From assembly GCA_015698045.1 (NCBI GenBank), contig BLAL01000040.1:102501-166500 (forward strand): a DNA stretch of 64,000 nucleotides, written 5' to 3'. Under the pieces are notes generated by a model that did no database searches, was not told where the DNA came from, and saw only the letters and a program-made list of their open reading frames with translations. Below are positions 1 to 12,694 of the stretch, one piece after another; the stretch's first letter is position 1; each line of letters begins with the position of its first letter. The stretch is from Rhizophagus clarus (lineage: Eukaryota > Glomeromycota > Glomeromycetes > Glomerales > Glomeraceae). Made by a program: the position numbers and the translations under genes.

Positions 1-220
1 TTTTTATCTAATAAATACACCCCCTTCCAGAAGTCGGAGGCTTTAGCATGTATTAGCTCTAGAATTACCACGGTTATCCAAGTAGTAAGGTACTATCAAA
101 TAAATTATAACTGATTTAATGAGCCATTCGCAGTTTCACCTGTATAAACGATTTATACTTAGACATGCATGGCTTAATCTTTGAGACAAGCATATGACTA
201 CTGGCAGGATCAACCAGGTA
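1..220 (-). rRNA. 18S rRNA gene, 5' end (partial)
   Basis: Read on the minus strand, the segment begins at position 220 with the universal eukaryotic SSU start (TACCTGGTTGATCCTGCCAG) and continues through the conserved first ~220 nt, including the CATATGCTTGTCTCAAAG and AATTCTAGAGCTAATACATG blocks. The rest of the gene lies beyond the left edge. This sequence is unmistakable SSU rRNA. No second rDNA unit occurs in the remaining 63.8 kb, which fits the dispersed rDNA known in Rhizophagus, but one edge copy cannot prove it. Confidence 0.97.
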
Positions 221-2792
221 TCTATTTTGGTTCAGCCTATTAGTTCGGTGTCGGGTGACCCCTCCACGTCCCATAAAGGCTGAAGAGTGCTCATGGTTCA
301 TCAATATGAATTGATTCCCCACTCGCGCTTAATTCATCATGATCAAATTTATTAAAAAACCTGATCAACATCCGGTTATGACTTCACTTAATAACGACGC
401 TTTGAAGGCGAACCCTTAAAAAGATCAGTCTCCCGGAATCGATTTACCCAGCCTTTACCTTCCTCGTTTAACAATTAAAAAAAAATAATTTTTTTTACAC
501 GTCAAACGTAATGGCAAATTATACCACTGCGAATTCTTAAAGGTATTAACCTAAAATTTCACGATGGTACTTAATTTGCGATTAAATTTAAGGTAAGAAT
601 AACCATCGGTTATTAATACACAACGTTCGATATGGTTTTAATCAGAAGAAAAACTGCTGATTAAAAATAAAATCCTTTAATAATTTTATTTTTGTCGGAT
701 GTTAAAAAGTAGATTCTTGAACCCACCTTTTAACACTAACAAATAAATGGTTGTCAACTATTAGAAAGTAAAAAAAAAGCCTTACCCATCTTTACGATGA
801 ATAATAGCTGATAAGAAAGTAGAGAATTTTTTTTTTTTTTTTTTTCTCTCACTCTCTTACTATAGGAAAACGATTTTTTTCGCGACCCTTTCAATTTGAT
901 TTTTTAGACCGTTTAAACGTGCATTCTGATCGTCCAATTTGATCGTTACTTTTTCGGAAAAGACAATGCATTGAAAATCTATACTTGAAATATTTTTCAT
1001 CAATTTTGTAAATCATCCTAAACATTCTAATAATAATCGCTGCGACTTTTTAACGAGGTTAAATTTCTCTCTTAATAAAATTCTATGAATGCTTTACCTT
1101 TTGTAAATTTCCCTTCGAAAATTGTTATATTTCGAACTTTTCTGCCTGAAAAAGAGTTTCAAGAAAACATTCTTTTAGTAAAATCTCTTGCTTCCATGTT
1201 GCGTAATATTTTTCCCAATAATTTTCCCCTATCGAACCTTATTTACCATTATGTTCTTCGGAATCATATGATACGATTAGATGACATAGTTCTATTACCT
1301 CCTCTTACAGTCTTTCTTTCCGGCTCTTTCGGTCTTTGCAAACAAGTATAGTCCCTAAAAGTACACCCGCTTTTAAAAGACTTAAAAGGCGAATAAACTT
1401 TATATAAGTTTGTCTCGAAATTCTTCCGTCATAATCCCATTCCTTGAATAGCTCACCTTCTTAAAATGAAAAAAAGACTGTACAAGTTAAGTCGTAAATA
1501 AATTGTCAACTTCGCTAGTACACCTGTAAAGAAAATTATGTTTTATTGAAAGTTTGTTTTGTCGAGCTTGCGTAAAAAAAGTATTAAAGTATTTTCCAAA
1601 GTTTTCTTCAAAGTATTTTTCTAAATTCCTACTTTACCGAATTCACGAACAATATCCTTATTTGTTATTTCATTGCAATTGTGTTGGATAAATGCAATTC
1701 AACTAATTAACAAATAAATCGAAATAAATTGTTTAATCATTTCAGAAGTTTTTAAAGTTTTCTGTAGATTATATTAGTAATAAGGTCAAACCTCTCAAAA
1801 TAATCATGGTGTCAGCTACTAGCCGTTTCAATAAGAGAAGTAAGCTTTTAAAAAAAAAGTTTTAGAAGTATTTGAGTAGTTGTTTACAATCTTCTTTTAT
1901 GAGTATTTATGAGCATTTAAAGGAAAAGAATGAGTAATATGCTCATGCGTATGTTGTCATGTTAAAATTCATAAGTAATGAAGTCATGCTATGTATTTAT
2001 TACAATTGTTTTTTTTATTTATAATTTACACCTGTACGGTACATTACATCAACGACTAAAATTCAAACATAGATCAAACCTTATTTATTATGATCATAAT
2101 TTTATTGCGATATAACTTTCTTTACTTAGAAGATCCAATTGAACAAAAATGTTTTCTAAAAATCTCGTTTAAAAATAAATGGAATTTTCAATTTTCTAAA
2201 CTTTTTTATATCTTGTGATATTTTATATTAATTATATCGATTCTTTTTCAAAATAGAAAGATCGTTAGTAACAAAAATATCTGTAACAAAAATATTAGAC
2301 GATAATGAATGTTTAAGACATACCAGACTTCAGCTTATGCGAGTGTACTTCACTCTTAATTTGCTTGACGTAAAATCACTCGTCGAAATCCTTTTATGAT
2401 ACAACTTCTGTTTGTAAATTATTTTTGATTTCTAATAATTTCATGATGCTTGGCATAAATATGTGAAAATTTGTTAAATGTTCCAGATTATTGTTTGTTT
2501 TGTTTATGCTAAATATTATTCCCATATATTCTAATGGTCTCGGGAAAGTGATAATATAAACGAATGATTCTCTAAAAATATATAATTTTCTTTTTTAATA
2601 AAAAATACCTTTAAAAAAAAAAATAGCTTATTCATAAAACCATTTGAACTGCTTTTTCTTTTCTGACATAGTAATATAATGTTTATACCACCTCATAACA
2701 TAAAAACAGGTAAAACTTTTTTTTCTTTGAACTAAAGAGAATATTTAATTCTTTATTTCGAATAAAAATGAATTTAAAACAGTCTTTATGTC
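221..2792. other. rDNA upstream region (5' ETS/IGS-like), no gene recognised
   Basis: This is sequence immediately upstream of the 18S start. The first ~600 bp (to the T-run near 829-845) are probably the 5' external transcribed spacer, by position only. An 88-codon ORF at 1085-1351 shows no recognisable domain and I regard it as chance. The remainder is AT-rich with homopolymer runs. I see no tRNA, 5S gene or protein domain. Confidence 0.55.
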
Positions 2793-3200
2793 CTTATTTA
2801 GCCTTATTTATTTATTTAATTATTTATTTAGACGAGGGGTCAAGTCATTATTATTACATATAAAAGAAATAAAGAAAAATAAAAAAAATTCTAAATTAAA
2901 TTTAAATCTATAATAATATAACCCAATCCCGAGGGACCAGGCCCTGATCCCGATAATGTAAGTGAAAAAAGGATCCTATATAGGAAACCTTTGTTCGAAC
3001 CACGAATTAAAGGGAAAAAAAAGAACATAAAAGAGACCCAAGAAAAAGCAACGCGTCTAAACTAAAAAATAAATAAGATTCTCTATTAACCAAATGGTTG
3101 TACCAAGGTCCGCTATGAAGAAAGTTTGACGAGGTAGCGATTATAAACGCTACTCGTGCATCTAATTGACGTTTTTTGTTATAATAATTGTCTAAAATCG

Positions 3201-4136
3201 TTATATAAGATAATTCATCGTAGAGTTGTGGTTATGATGGTAACGATTGTGGTTAGGTCTTCTTGTTGTATTTAGAGTTGAAATATTCGAATTGTCTAGT
3301 GCAGTCTTTCTATGCCTTTTGCGTGATGTTGTGACTTTAGATTGTTGCGAACGTTTGAGTGATCTTTTTGAGATTTTGTTGCGGAGTTTCCATAATTTAA
3401 ATTTTTGATTTCGCGATTTCCAAATGTTGGTTTTGAAGAGTAAAGTTAGTTTACAGAATGTTGATAGCATTAGTTTCCTACTGAGACCTCGTACAGCGGA
3501 ACTAAAAAATTGTTGTAAAACTAAAAGTACAAAATCCTTTGCATGTTAAGTAAAAACAATGGTCCGTCGAAGACGGAAGGATAAGATTAGAAGATTTGAA
3601 GCACCATGAAAAAATAGGGTTACGTCTTATTGTATCCGATACATCTAATGTGAGCGTATCACAGTGACTGCGAATAGTTGCTATGAGTTCAATGGCAAAA
3701 TTTTTGAGGATCGGGTTGATATTCCATAAGGATGTTGGGCAGAGCCATAAATGTGTGTTAGTTTCATTTTCCTCTTTACAATGCCAGCAAGTTAGACAGT
3801 TGTTAAAGGTGTCAGGGTAATATTTGGCCATTAGATCCATTGTAGGTAGAGTATCACAAGCGTTCTTAAGTTGCCATGAACGGAACTTCGTTAATTTCCG
3901 GCTTGTAGGACCATCAAAAAGGTTATACGAAAACCATGATTGTGTAGCTTTCCAGTCAATGTACGTGACCGATTGAAGATAAGAAAGGCGATGGTGTGCT
4001 AGGAATTGATTCATGTTTTTGATGTTAAAAATTGATGCTAAAGTTTTTCTTATGTCTCGATCGATAACTATCGGTGATGAGTCATATTTGTCCAATTCTG
4101 GAGGTAAAGTCAGTGTGTAAATTTCAAACCTAAAAT
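3201..4136 (-). pseudogene. LINE polyprotein C-terminal remnant (zinc-knuckle region)
   Basis: The minus-strand reading frame contains a CWHC...H....C knuckle (CWHCKEENETNTHLWLC) typical of the region after RNase H in fungal LINE polyproteins. A Trp/Lys/Arg-rich tail follows (KTNIWKSRNQKFKLWK) in a second frame at 3201-3470, so at least one frameshift separates the two pieces. The open frame seems to begin with Met at 4188, but that start lies inside the inserted hAT terminus and is an artefact. A similar knuckle (CLLC...H...C) occurs in the longer LINE at 55.9-61.7 kb. It is non-functional as it stands. Confidence 0.78.
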
Positions 4137-6632
4137 TGTGTGCGGAAGGCGCACACTTTATGATGAAATCATGTGCGGAAATTGCCATGGGTTGTGCGGA
4201 AATACCTCACAACGACACATTAAAATTTTTTTAAATGTGCGCAAAAAAATTTTGTAATATAAAATTTATAATATAAGTATATAAAAAAAATAATATTCGT
4301 AAAATTATATCAAAATTTCCTTTATTAATTAAATGAATATTACATTATTTACATTATTTAGCTATAAAATACAGTATATACAATATTAACGTTAGAAAGA
4401 AAAAAAACAAAATGTTATTATATATTATTATTGGCCCGCCGGATATGTTGATTTGCCCAATAATCATATGCGCATTTCCAATCAAAGTTATGGAAATCAT
4501 CAGGGCCATTTGAAAATATCATTAAATGCATGTTTAATGTATCATCATTCATCCGATTTTGTAATTTAGTCTTAGTTAATTTATGATGTGAAAATACCCG
4601 CTCAACATGAGCATTAGAGAGAGGAATTATTAAAGCTAACCTAACTAGTTTAGAAACAATTGGATAATCATCTGTAAAGTGAGGTTTTGTATTCCAAATA
4701 TGTTCCCATCCTTTCACAAAATCAAAATTACGAATTGATTTCATAATTTGTTTGATTATCCCCCACTTTTGTTTTAAATCAGTTTCATTAAAATACGTGG
4801 GAAAATTTTCACCAGAACCTGTCAGACGACCATTTCCAAAATATTCTACCAAAATATTAATTTCGTTATCTCCATAATATGCAAAATCACTTTCTCTTTG
4901 AGATAAAAATTTGGGATCAAAAATTCTTAGTGCATTATAGATTTCTGAATTGGGAAATCGATTTTGTAGAGCTTTAACGATTGCTTTAGCAAATTTTGAA
5001 ATAAAAGAAGGTAAATGGTCAGAAAGAATATTATTATTTTCCATATATTGACGTAAAATTGTTCCATATATTGGTGAAATATCATCTGTTCCAACAAATT
5101 GTGCCTCAATTGCTGAAATTGTTGTTTCCAATGAATTTTTTACTTCTGAAAGATCTATATGATCACGCTGAAAAATCTTGATCATTTTGGATAAAATATA
5201 CATCAAATCCACCAAAAACATTGTTGAAATAATAAAATTTGGATCAAGATTATTAACCATTTGAGAAGCCTGAATTTTATCTCTTGGATTCTCTGCATTG
5301 TTCATATCATTATTGAGTGCATCTATAACTGAAAAAATAATCTGATGAAGGTTGTGCACAACATTTGACATAGATAACCATCACGTATTAATAATATTTA
5401 GTATAGTAAGTTGTGGATCATCATTTATATCTTGTATAAACTTCAAATTTTGCATCCTTTTGTAAGACCCGCTAAAATATCCATATATCTGTTTGCATAT
5501 ACATATAAAATAATTTACTAGCCTATCATAACAGAGGCGCCATCACTTCCAAAATGCGCAATGATATTTTTAATTTGCAAATCTTTTTCTATTAAAAATC
5601 TTTTTATGTAGATTGTTATACTGTTAGCGTTACAATCATCTAGTTTGATCAATCCTAAATAACGTACTACAGGTACATTATTTGCCATATGTTTTGAAAC
5701 CAGTACTAAATGTTTTTCATCGGTAATTGTTGTTAATCATCAATTAAAAGGCTCCATTGATCAGAAACTTTAATTTCGTTAATTAATGCTTTTCAATCAC
5801 ATAAAAAATGACTTCTTCAAATTTTCGCGCAGACATTGGGTTAAGGTATGATCCATATTGAGAAGTATCAGCAGGTGGTTTTAAAGAAGAAAGAGGAGGA
5901 AGTTTAAGAGAATAATTCATAGTATTTTCGGACTTCTTATTAATATTTAATACTAAATCATATAAACCTGGATAAAGATTTAATGAAAGGTGATTTTTAG
6001 CTGCAAAATAAACACATTTCATTTGATTAATTATTTTTTCCTTATCATTAAGTAAATTTCGAGATAAACTTTGTACTATATTAGGCTGATTTGTTTTTCT
6101 TGCATTTTCCAAGAGAATATGTTCTTGGTTCTTAACATGCCTATTAAGTAAATCTTTCTTGTAAGTACTGTATCCTTTAGCCATTTGATTACCATAACCT
6201 GCTTTTTCACACCAAGTGCAAAACATAAAAGTTGTTCCATCAATATCACGATACTCTAACCAGTCACCATATATTGTACGCCATTGTGCCTTTGGAGAAA
6301 CAGCAGTTTTTAGCTTTTTAGCTGTTGAAACAGACTTATTTTTTGGTTTTCTTTTTAAAGGACCACTTGGAGTTTCTGACTCACTCATTATTATCCGCCT
6401 TTCATTTGTAAAAATTTGAAATTTTTCGAACAAAAAGATTTTGAATTTTTATTTGTATGAACAATGAACAAATTTAGTAACTGTGCATCTGTGCGGAATT
6501 GTGCACAACTGTGCACAACTGTGCAGAATTATTCTAACTGTGCGTAACTGTGTGCTGTGCGGATTTGCACACACCTCTAAAAAAATTGTGTGGAATTTAG
6601 CTAGTCATGTGCAAGTGCACATGACCGCACTA
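4137..6632 (-). mobile_element. hAT-family DNA transposon nested in LINE
   Basis: A ~2.5-kb element separates the LINE RNase H tail from the LINE zinc-knuckle region. Its ends are GTGCGG-type imperfect inverted repeats (GTGTGCGG near 4138; AGTGCGGTCATGTGCAC read inward from ~6631) with many GTGC/GCAC subterminal motifs, especially 6480-6630. Flanking bases are similar on both sides (aattttaggt versus aatttggt on the minus strand), but a perfect 8-bp duplication is not visible. It encodes a broken hAT transposase on the minus strand. Exact ends are uncertain by a few bases. Confidence 0.75.
4418..6388 (-). pseudogene. hAT transposase (zinc finger + hAT dimerisation domain), broken
   Basis: The N-terminal part (Met at 6388, open to 5783) has a TTF/BED-like zinc finger: WRTIYGDWLEYRD, CTWC, then a downstream H...H pair in NRHVKNQEH. 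A middle piece on the minus strand around 5540-5700 reads as the RNase H-like core with FGSDGASVM. The C-terminal ORF (5371-4418) ends with the hAT dimerisation signature LALIIPLSNAHVERVFSHHK. The pieces lie in order but in different frames with stops between, so the gene is dead or needs unpredicted splicing. The family assignment is firm. The protein would bind the element ends and catalyse cut-and-paste transposition in the nucleus. Confidence 0.8.
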
Positions 6633-6639
6633 CCAAATT

Positions 6640-6798
6640 TATACACTGGGTAAAGTTCATGTATAGAAACCATTTAAATTTAATGCTAACAGGTTAATGT
6701 CTAAAGAATGAGTAGATGTGGCTCCCATTTTGGCTAAGGAGTCTGCTTTGTCGTTGAATTGGTCGCCCGAATGGGCTTTAACTTTCACTAGCTCGACA
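6640..6798 (-). pseudogene. LINE RNase H tail fragment
   Basis: The minus strand reads VELVKVKAHSGDQFNDKADS followed by LAKMGA, the C-terminal segment of a RNase H domain (VKAHSG.. N..AD..AK signature). It begins directly at the putative target duplication at 6799 and is cut by the hAT terminus near 6632. It belongs with the fragment at 3201-4136; the two were one gene before the hAT insertion. In-frame stops are present just after NLNGFYT. Confidence 0.8.
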
Positions 6799-6816
6799 CT
6801 TATTTAGTCTTATTTA

Positions 6817-8870
6817 GTTAAAAAAATTATGTGGTAATTTACATCATGTGATCATCAGTGATTTTTGCCACATAGCTTCACTTATGTAATACACCCAGGA
6901 TGTATCCCCAGTTTAAAAAAACTCAACACAATTTCCTCGATTAATTGTTATAAGGAAACAGTCAAATGTAATATTTTACTTTATAGAAAAGGGTTAACTT
7001 ATTACAGTATCTATAAAACATTTAAAAAAAAATCATTTATTTTCATTCCTACCTTTCCTTTTTTCTCTTCTATCACCTTTTTTTCATTCACAACATCACT
7101 TTAAAATTTCTAAATCTTTAATATTTCTTTTATCGCCTAATAAATAACGCAAAAAAATGATGGATTTATACTTTATTTTTTTTCCCCAATTTGAAAATGT
7201 CTTGCATTCATTGGCTTTACTAATATTAACTATTGCCATTATTGCAACTAATACCTCTTGGATTTTACTGACTACAAAATCAAGAGACTTGCACCTGAAG
7301 ATGAAGCTGAAATTTAAATTGTGATCCAGTTTGCTAGACAAATTTTCACATTCATGTGAAAAAACTAAATCATATGGTATGATGTGTTAATTTAAGCTCA
7401 GTTCTAATGTTAGAAACTTTTCAAGCTCTAGTATCATATACAAGTCATGTTTGACGACTTTCAAACTCCGGACCCTTCTACCTATACTTAAACCACATGA
7501 TCATTTTTTTTTTGCAAACTTTAATTTCTTATTCAATGTATATAAGTTTGGAATGTGTTTTGTTTAGTAAATTGGGAAGAAATCACATTATAATCTTGTG
7601 GTTTAATTTTATTGGGACAAAATCACATTATAGTCATGTGGACAGGATGACATAATTTATGATTGCAAAACGATAACCACCGTAAGTACGTGAGTTGAAA
7701 TTCTAGAATCATTATGGTAGTAGTACTACCACGTTTTGCTGATTCGTCACGTAAATTAATTAACACAAGAAAACGGGAAAACAAATAAACACGGGACCTG
7801 TTGAATAGAGAAAGTGATCAAACAAAATGGTAGGACAAATCGACAATACAGGAAAAAATAAATGGTTTGTTCAACGTATGTCAAACAGTTTATTTATTTT
7901 GATCATCGGTTGATGATTAAATTTCGGAGAATAAGTTACGTAGTTGATGTAGTTGATGCATTGAATGTGGCGCAGCTTAATTATTATCAATAATTGAGTA
8001 TGAAAGCTCAATTTGGGGATATTCTAATGTCCGTGCACTGTGTGAGAAAAATATTTATCAAATTGTTAATTGTTATGCATGACGTAACATTTAGTTGCTT
8101 CAAATAATTGATCATGGGATGCGTTTTATTTTGTTCTGGAATTTCATTTTACCCCTGACTTCACGTATCCAAATTCAGTGATTAAAATAAAAAAAAAGTT
8201 CGAAATCAAGGATTTGTCATTATGTTTACCTAATACTCATTTTCCCATTTTTATTCATTTTTCACAGTTATAATAATTATTTTCGTTACACGTATATTCT
8301 TGTGTGAATTTTTTAAATATTAATGAATGATTTGAATCATTTGATTTTGCCCTTTTTGACTTATTGTGACCAATTGTATTTCAATTATGTAATACGCGAG
8401 AATCAATATGATTAGGAAGAATATATAATAAATTTAATAAATAAATATATATATATATATATATATTAGTTAACCGTTTTAAGTATTTTTTGTTCGATTT
8501 CCGGTACCTTACGGATTCAGTGTTACATCGTTAGTAAGTCGAAATCTGGATTTTTTTTTTTTTTTGAAATTAATATATGTGACTCTAGAATCGAATTTAT
8601 AATTCAATCCGGATAAACCCGAAATCCGATAGAATCTTTATCTATCTTCTAGATTTACCATGCAACTAAAAATCTTTTTCTAATCATATGCCTAATTTGC
8701 ATTGATGATGTCTTGTATCACCTTATTTTTACTTAGGTTACTTTTTATCGTAAATACTAGTTGACATGTTGCATATAAATGAATACATATAATATAATTT
8801 TAATGAATTGACAGTTTTATATCAAAATTATGCAAAAATATCATTTATTATCCAATTGAATGAATGAAGA
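6817..8870. other. AT-rich intergenic region, no gene recognised
   Basis: I find no protein domain on either strand. A short near-duplication (AAATCACATTATA) occurs at 7570-7640. A TA microsatellite (about 11 repeats) lies at 8442-8466. ORFs at 6865-7104 and 7096-7341 show low-complexity composition and overlap on opposite strands; I treat them as chance. Confidence 0.6.
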
Positions 8871-8884
8871 ATTTATCATATTTT

Positions 8885-9097
8885 TTTTGTTTATTTATAA
8901 ATACTTGGTAAAACTTCAAATAAAATTTCTTTCCGCCCTACAATCATCTCACATTCTCTCTCTCTCTCTTTTTTTTTTTAACATTTCTTCATTTGCCTTT
9001 TTTTTTTATTATTTATTTCTTGCTTTTTTTTTCCTTCTTCTTTCCTTCTTTCCTCCTTTCTTCATTCTTTATTATTAATAATAATAATATTATTATT
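8885..9097 (+). promoter_or_regulatory. Putative promoter/5' UTR of the methyltransferase gene
   Basis: A TATA-like TTATAAATA at about 8894-8902 is followed by long CT-rich tracts (8949-9070, with CTCTCTCTCT and TTTCCTTCTT runs) and a TTA/ATT trinucleotide stretch abutting the start codon. Pyrimidine tracts just upstream of start codons are common in fungal promoters. The assignment rests on position and composition only. Confidence 0.45.
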
Positions 9098-10225
9098 ATG
9101 GGAAATTTTGTTTCCAAAAAAAATTCATCATTGCGATCTAAAATTTGTAACATACAATACAAATATATTAACGGAAGAAAATATTATGATGAAGAAATCG
9201 CCAATGATCTAACACCGATTGATATTGAAGAAATTGACAGAACACAAGCTCAACATTATATTTTTAAACATATGTTTGATGGTAACGTTTCAGCTCCTGT
9301 CAAAGAATCTCTTTCGTCAGGTTGCAAAGTTCTTGATGTTGGGTAAGTTGTGAAAGTATAGATATTATAAATTTTATGTTATAAAGATTCTTCATTAATT
9401 AATTCGTCTCTCCATTTATTCTTATTTATAGATGTGGTAGCGGAATTTGGATTTTAGAATTGGCGACCGAAAATCCAAAATCTCGTTTCGTCGGTGTTGA
9501 TTTGTCTCCAATATTTCCTGATCAAATAAAACCTGCCAATACAACTTTCGTGCAAACCAATATTCTCCATGGACTTCCTTTCGATGACAATGAATTTGAT
9601 TATGTACATATAGGTCATATGTGCCTCGCTCTCACGGAAGAACAATGGCAAAATATAGTGGTACGTTTTTAAATGATTTATAACATTTACATTAATTAAT
9701 TAAATTAACAAATTATAAAATTCAAATTTTTTTATTTTTTTTTTTTTAAAAAATAATAAGATACCGGAATTAATTAGAGTAACGAAACCTTTTTGTTATA
9801 TCGAATTTTCAGAAACTGATATAATATGCTCATCAGCAGGTCCAATTTATACCAAAATAATAGATTCATTACAACAATACATTACTTCATCAGGATTAAA
9901 TCCGGGAGGAGCAAGATTAATTTCAAATTGGATTAATAAATATTCACCAAATCAATTAATAAATATTAATGAAATAATAAAAAAACAACCATTAGGATTA
10001 TGGGGTGGCGAATTAGGTAAATTAAATTATGAAATTTTTTTAGAATTTTTTAAGATGATGACTCCTAGCTTATGTAAATATTTAAATATTACACAAGATG
10101 AATATTTAAAATTATTAAATAATTGTAAGGATTATGAATGGGATCAATATAAACCTAGAATACATTATATTAGAGTTTGGGCTATGAAAGTGGGTAATAA
10201 TAGAATTGAAATACATAATAATTAA
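9098..10225 (+). CDS. SAM-dependent class I methyltransferase, three exons
   Basis: Exons 9098-9342, 9432-9660 and 9761-10225 join through GT-AG introns (GTAAGT...ATAG and GTACGT...ATAAG) into 312 codons with no internal stop. The protein has a short N-terminal basic leader (MGNFVSKKNS), then the methyltransferase fold. Motif I VLDVGCGSGIW is created by the first splice; GVDLSP is the acidic loop after beta-2; FDYVHIGHM and IPELIRVTKPFCYIEFSE match later motifs. The C-terminus is a helical/WxxYKPR region. The start follows ATT repeats and is the first ATG in frame. Closest in style to trans-aconitate/UMTA-like small-molecule methyltransferases of fungi; the substrate is unknown. The MGNxxS start would fit N-myristoylation (inference). 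It is the only intact host-type gene in the window. Confidence 0.9.
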
Positions 10226-11842
10226 GACTTGTATTATAATAATAATAATAATATCCGATCATTTCGATCATTTTACTGTAGAATAGAAACTTATTTATTT
10301 CATTATTGTTTCTTTTTTTTTTTAAAAAAAATAAAATATCATAATTTCCTTCATTTCCTATCTACAATTATCTTTACTCCTGCATCACAATTACCTTCAT
10401 ATTTATATTTCTTATTTTATTTGTATCTCAATGTTAACCTTAATTTCTAAAAAAATAAATAAATAAATAAATGTAGTTGTCAAATAATGATAAGGATTTT
10501 TCATTTTTTTTAAAAAAAAAAAGAAAAAAGAAATCAAATTTTCGTGCATTTTTGAGGCGCAGCCATTTTATATTAAATAAAACAGGTTTCGAACAGGTTT
10601 CGAATAACAAACAGATCTTCATTCCAAGTATTCCGAATTACTTTCGTGTAAAATTAGATATTTTAATAATATTAGTAATACAAAAAAAAAAAATTTTAAA
10701 TCAGTTTTACTTGAAGCATGTGGTGTTACTTTAGTATCTTTAGTATGAGATAGAATAAAGGAAATTAAATCTACTCTCTAATTTTGAAACGAGAAACCTA
10801 ACAAATAATAGTGTAAATTACTAAATTAAATAACAAAACATGTAACAAGAGAAATATAATGCCTATTGTTCTAACTCAAATCAAGTTTTTCCGATTATTA
10901 GATGCATAGTCTATAACTCGTGTAACGTCGATCATGTACCAAAAATGACGCAGTACCCCTGTATTATCCAAACCAAATTTGGAATTTTATATTTCATATG
11001 AGATCAAATGTCAAATTGGAAATGACAGCGCTGTTGTTCTTAACAGCATTGCTTAAGGATCAACCGCAGCGCCAGTAAAAGATTCTTTCATATGCAAAAA
11101 AAATAAAAAAAGAAATCTGAAAGAGTAAAGAATGGAATGCAAGGAGTAATAAAGAACATATTAATTTAAAAAAATAAAATAAATTTTCATCGAAAAATTA
11201 CAGATGAATTTATTGATTCTATTGAATATATGATAGGTTATACAATACATAAACCCTTAAATGAACCCTATATTAAAGGAATATCTTTTAATATGTAACT
11301 GAATAAAATGTATTTAATTACGATAATTTACGGATCATGACATTCCAGGTTTAAAAGATCGTCATTATATCCATGTTTCTTTTTAAATGGAATCTATTTC
11401 ATTAAATAATTAACGAATTATTCTTCAGTATCAATATTAAAAAGATCGAAGATCTTTGTCTGTGACAATGTCCCAAATGGGTTAATTTTTTTTTTATTCA
11501 ATATGATGATTTTAACTATTTCTCATTGTAAAATATATCATAATTAATTAGTAAGAATTAATAAGCTTACGAAACATGACGTAACATTACTAAATTTTAA
11601 CAACAAGACATTATCTAACTTTGTCCAGACCACACTTTTTTCTTTCGCTTTGGGATCAGCGACAATTACTCGGATTATAATTTAAAAAATTGTCTTTAAA
11701 TAACTAATATTTTCCTATTTAGTATTCTGATATGTATTATTTCACTTATTCAAATGCTAGCTAATAAAGTGGTATAATGCATTTAATAATTTCTTATAAT
11801 TAGACTTTAAATAAAAAGGTATATAATGTCTCATAAAAATCA
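10226..11842. other. 3' flank of methyltransferase gene and AT-rich spacer
   Basis: An ATA/ATT repeat lies directly after the stop codon, followed by AT-rich DNA with AATAAA-like signals (10452-10472). A small GC-containing patch with imperfect dyad (GACAGCGCTGTT near 11023-11034) stands out, but I cannot name it. No coding region is supported. Confidence 0.5.
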
Positions 11843-12114
11843 AAGTGCCGCTCGTTATAATGACACGTTGATTTTTGTCATAATAACGAGATGTCATATA
11901 CGGGCTTTCTCTTTACTGATGATCGTATAGTATAAAAAAGGAGATATGCGTAACGTTAAATGCATTTTATAATGACTGTCGTTATATTTATATCGTGTTG
12001 TTTTCATTATATGATAAATTTATAATTATGTCATTATAACGAACAAAATTTACATTGTAAAATTGGTTCTCTATCATTTTGTTTATCAAGATGTCATCAT
12101 AATGAGCGGCACTT
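11843..12114. mobile_element. MITE with 23-bp terminal inverted repeats
   Basis: The terminus AAGTGCCGCTCGTTATAATG at 11843 is matched in inverse by CATCATAATGAGCGGCACTT ending at 12114 (23 bp with two differences). Internal copies of GTCATAATAACGAG and GTCATTATAACGA repeat the same theme. At ~272 bp and without an ORF it is a non-autonomous element. The CTCGTTATAA-type end recalls pogo/Tigger elements of the Tc1/mariner group, but I could not see a clean TA duplication. Confidence 0.75.
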
Positions 12115-12686
12115 GTATTAATTTTATTTTGAATTTTATTATTATAATAAATTTAATGTAAGGAATAATTTTAATATACCTTAATCGTTAAGTGATCGTT
12201 GTAAATATATCGCCATAATATTTAATATAATTGGAAAAAAAACTAAGGATAATTTTTTAATAAAAAGATATTATGATTGTTTCTATAGCTAACTTTTTTT
12301 AGTGTAAATTTTTAAAACTGTATGATCTGTCAAGAAAAATGGATTTAGCTCCATTTATGCGTGTATATAATAATATTATTAATAACTGGTCTAAACTTTT
12401 TAGACTAATTGACCATCTTTTTTAACCTTTTTTCAATTTAAACTTCTTTTTTTAAACTTTTTCTTTCTATTAACCTTTCCCTCTCACTCTTTTTCTTTTC
12501 TATTCCATACTTTTCATTTCCTCTTTTTTATAACTCCATTTTTTCCCTCTTTGATTCTTTTTTTTCTTTTTTTTTTTTTTTTTTTATTACTATAATTAAA
12601 TAATAGTATTTGATAAAAGCATAATCATAGCAATTAACTAATATTAGATAATCTAGACATGTTAAAATATTTATCAATGTAGCTTA
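12115..12686. other. AT-rich spacer between two MITEs
   Basis: Pyrimidine-rich and poly-T stretches (12470-12590). No ORF or RNA gene recognised. Confidence 0.5.
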
Positions 12687-12694
12687 TACCTACT

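Larger units (their letters stand above)
2811..6798 (-). mobile_element. 5'-truncated LINE (non-LTR) with nested hAT element
   Basis: The element is read on the minus strand. It starts inside an RNase H domain near 6798, is interrupted by a hAT element (about 4137-6632), and resumes at ~4136 with the zinc-knuckle C-terminus. Its 3' UTR follows and it ends in an AAAT-type tail at 2811-2833. Both edges carry a nearly identical 18-nt direct repeat, cttatttag(c/t)cttattta, at 2793-2810 and 6799-6816. That is the expected target-site duplication of target-primed reverse transcription. 5' truncation is usual for LINEs. The hAT insertion must be younger than the LINE. Confidence 0.82.

Noticed and set aside
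1085-1351. 88-codon ORF upstream of the 18S gene
   Set aside because: No domain, no neighbouring coding signal, and it lies in the rDNA spacer; likely chance.
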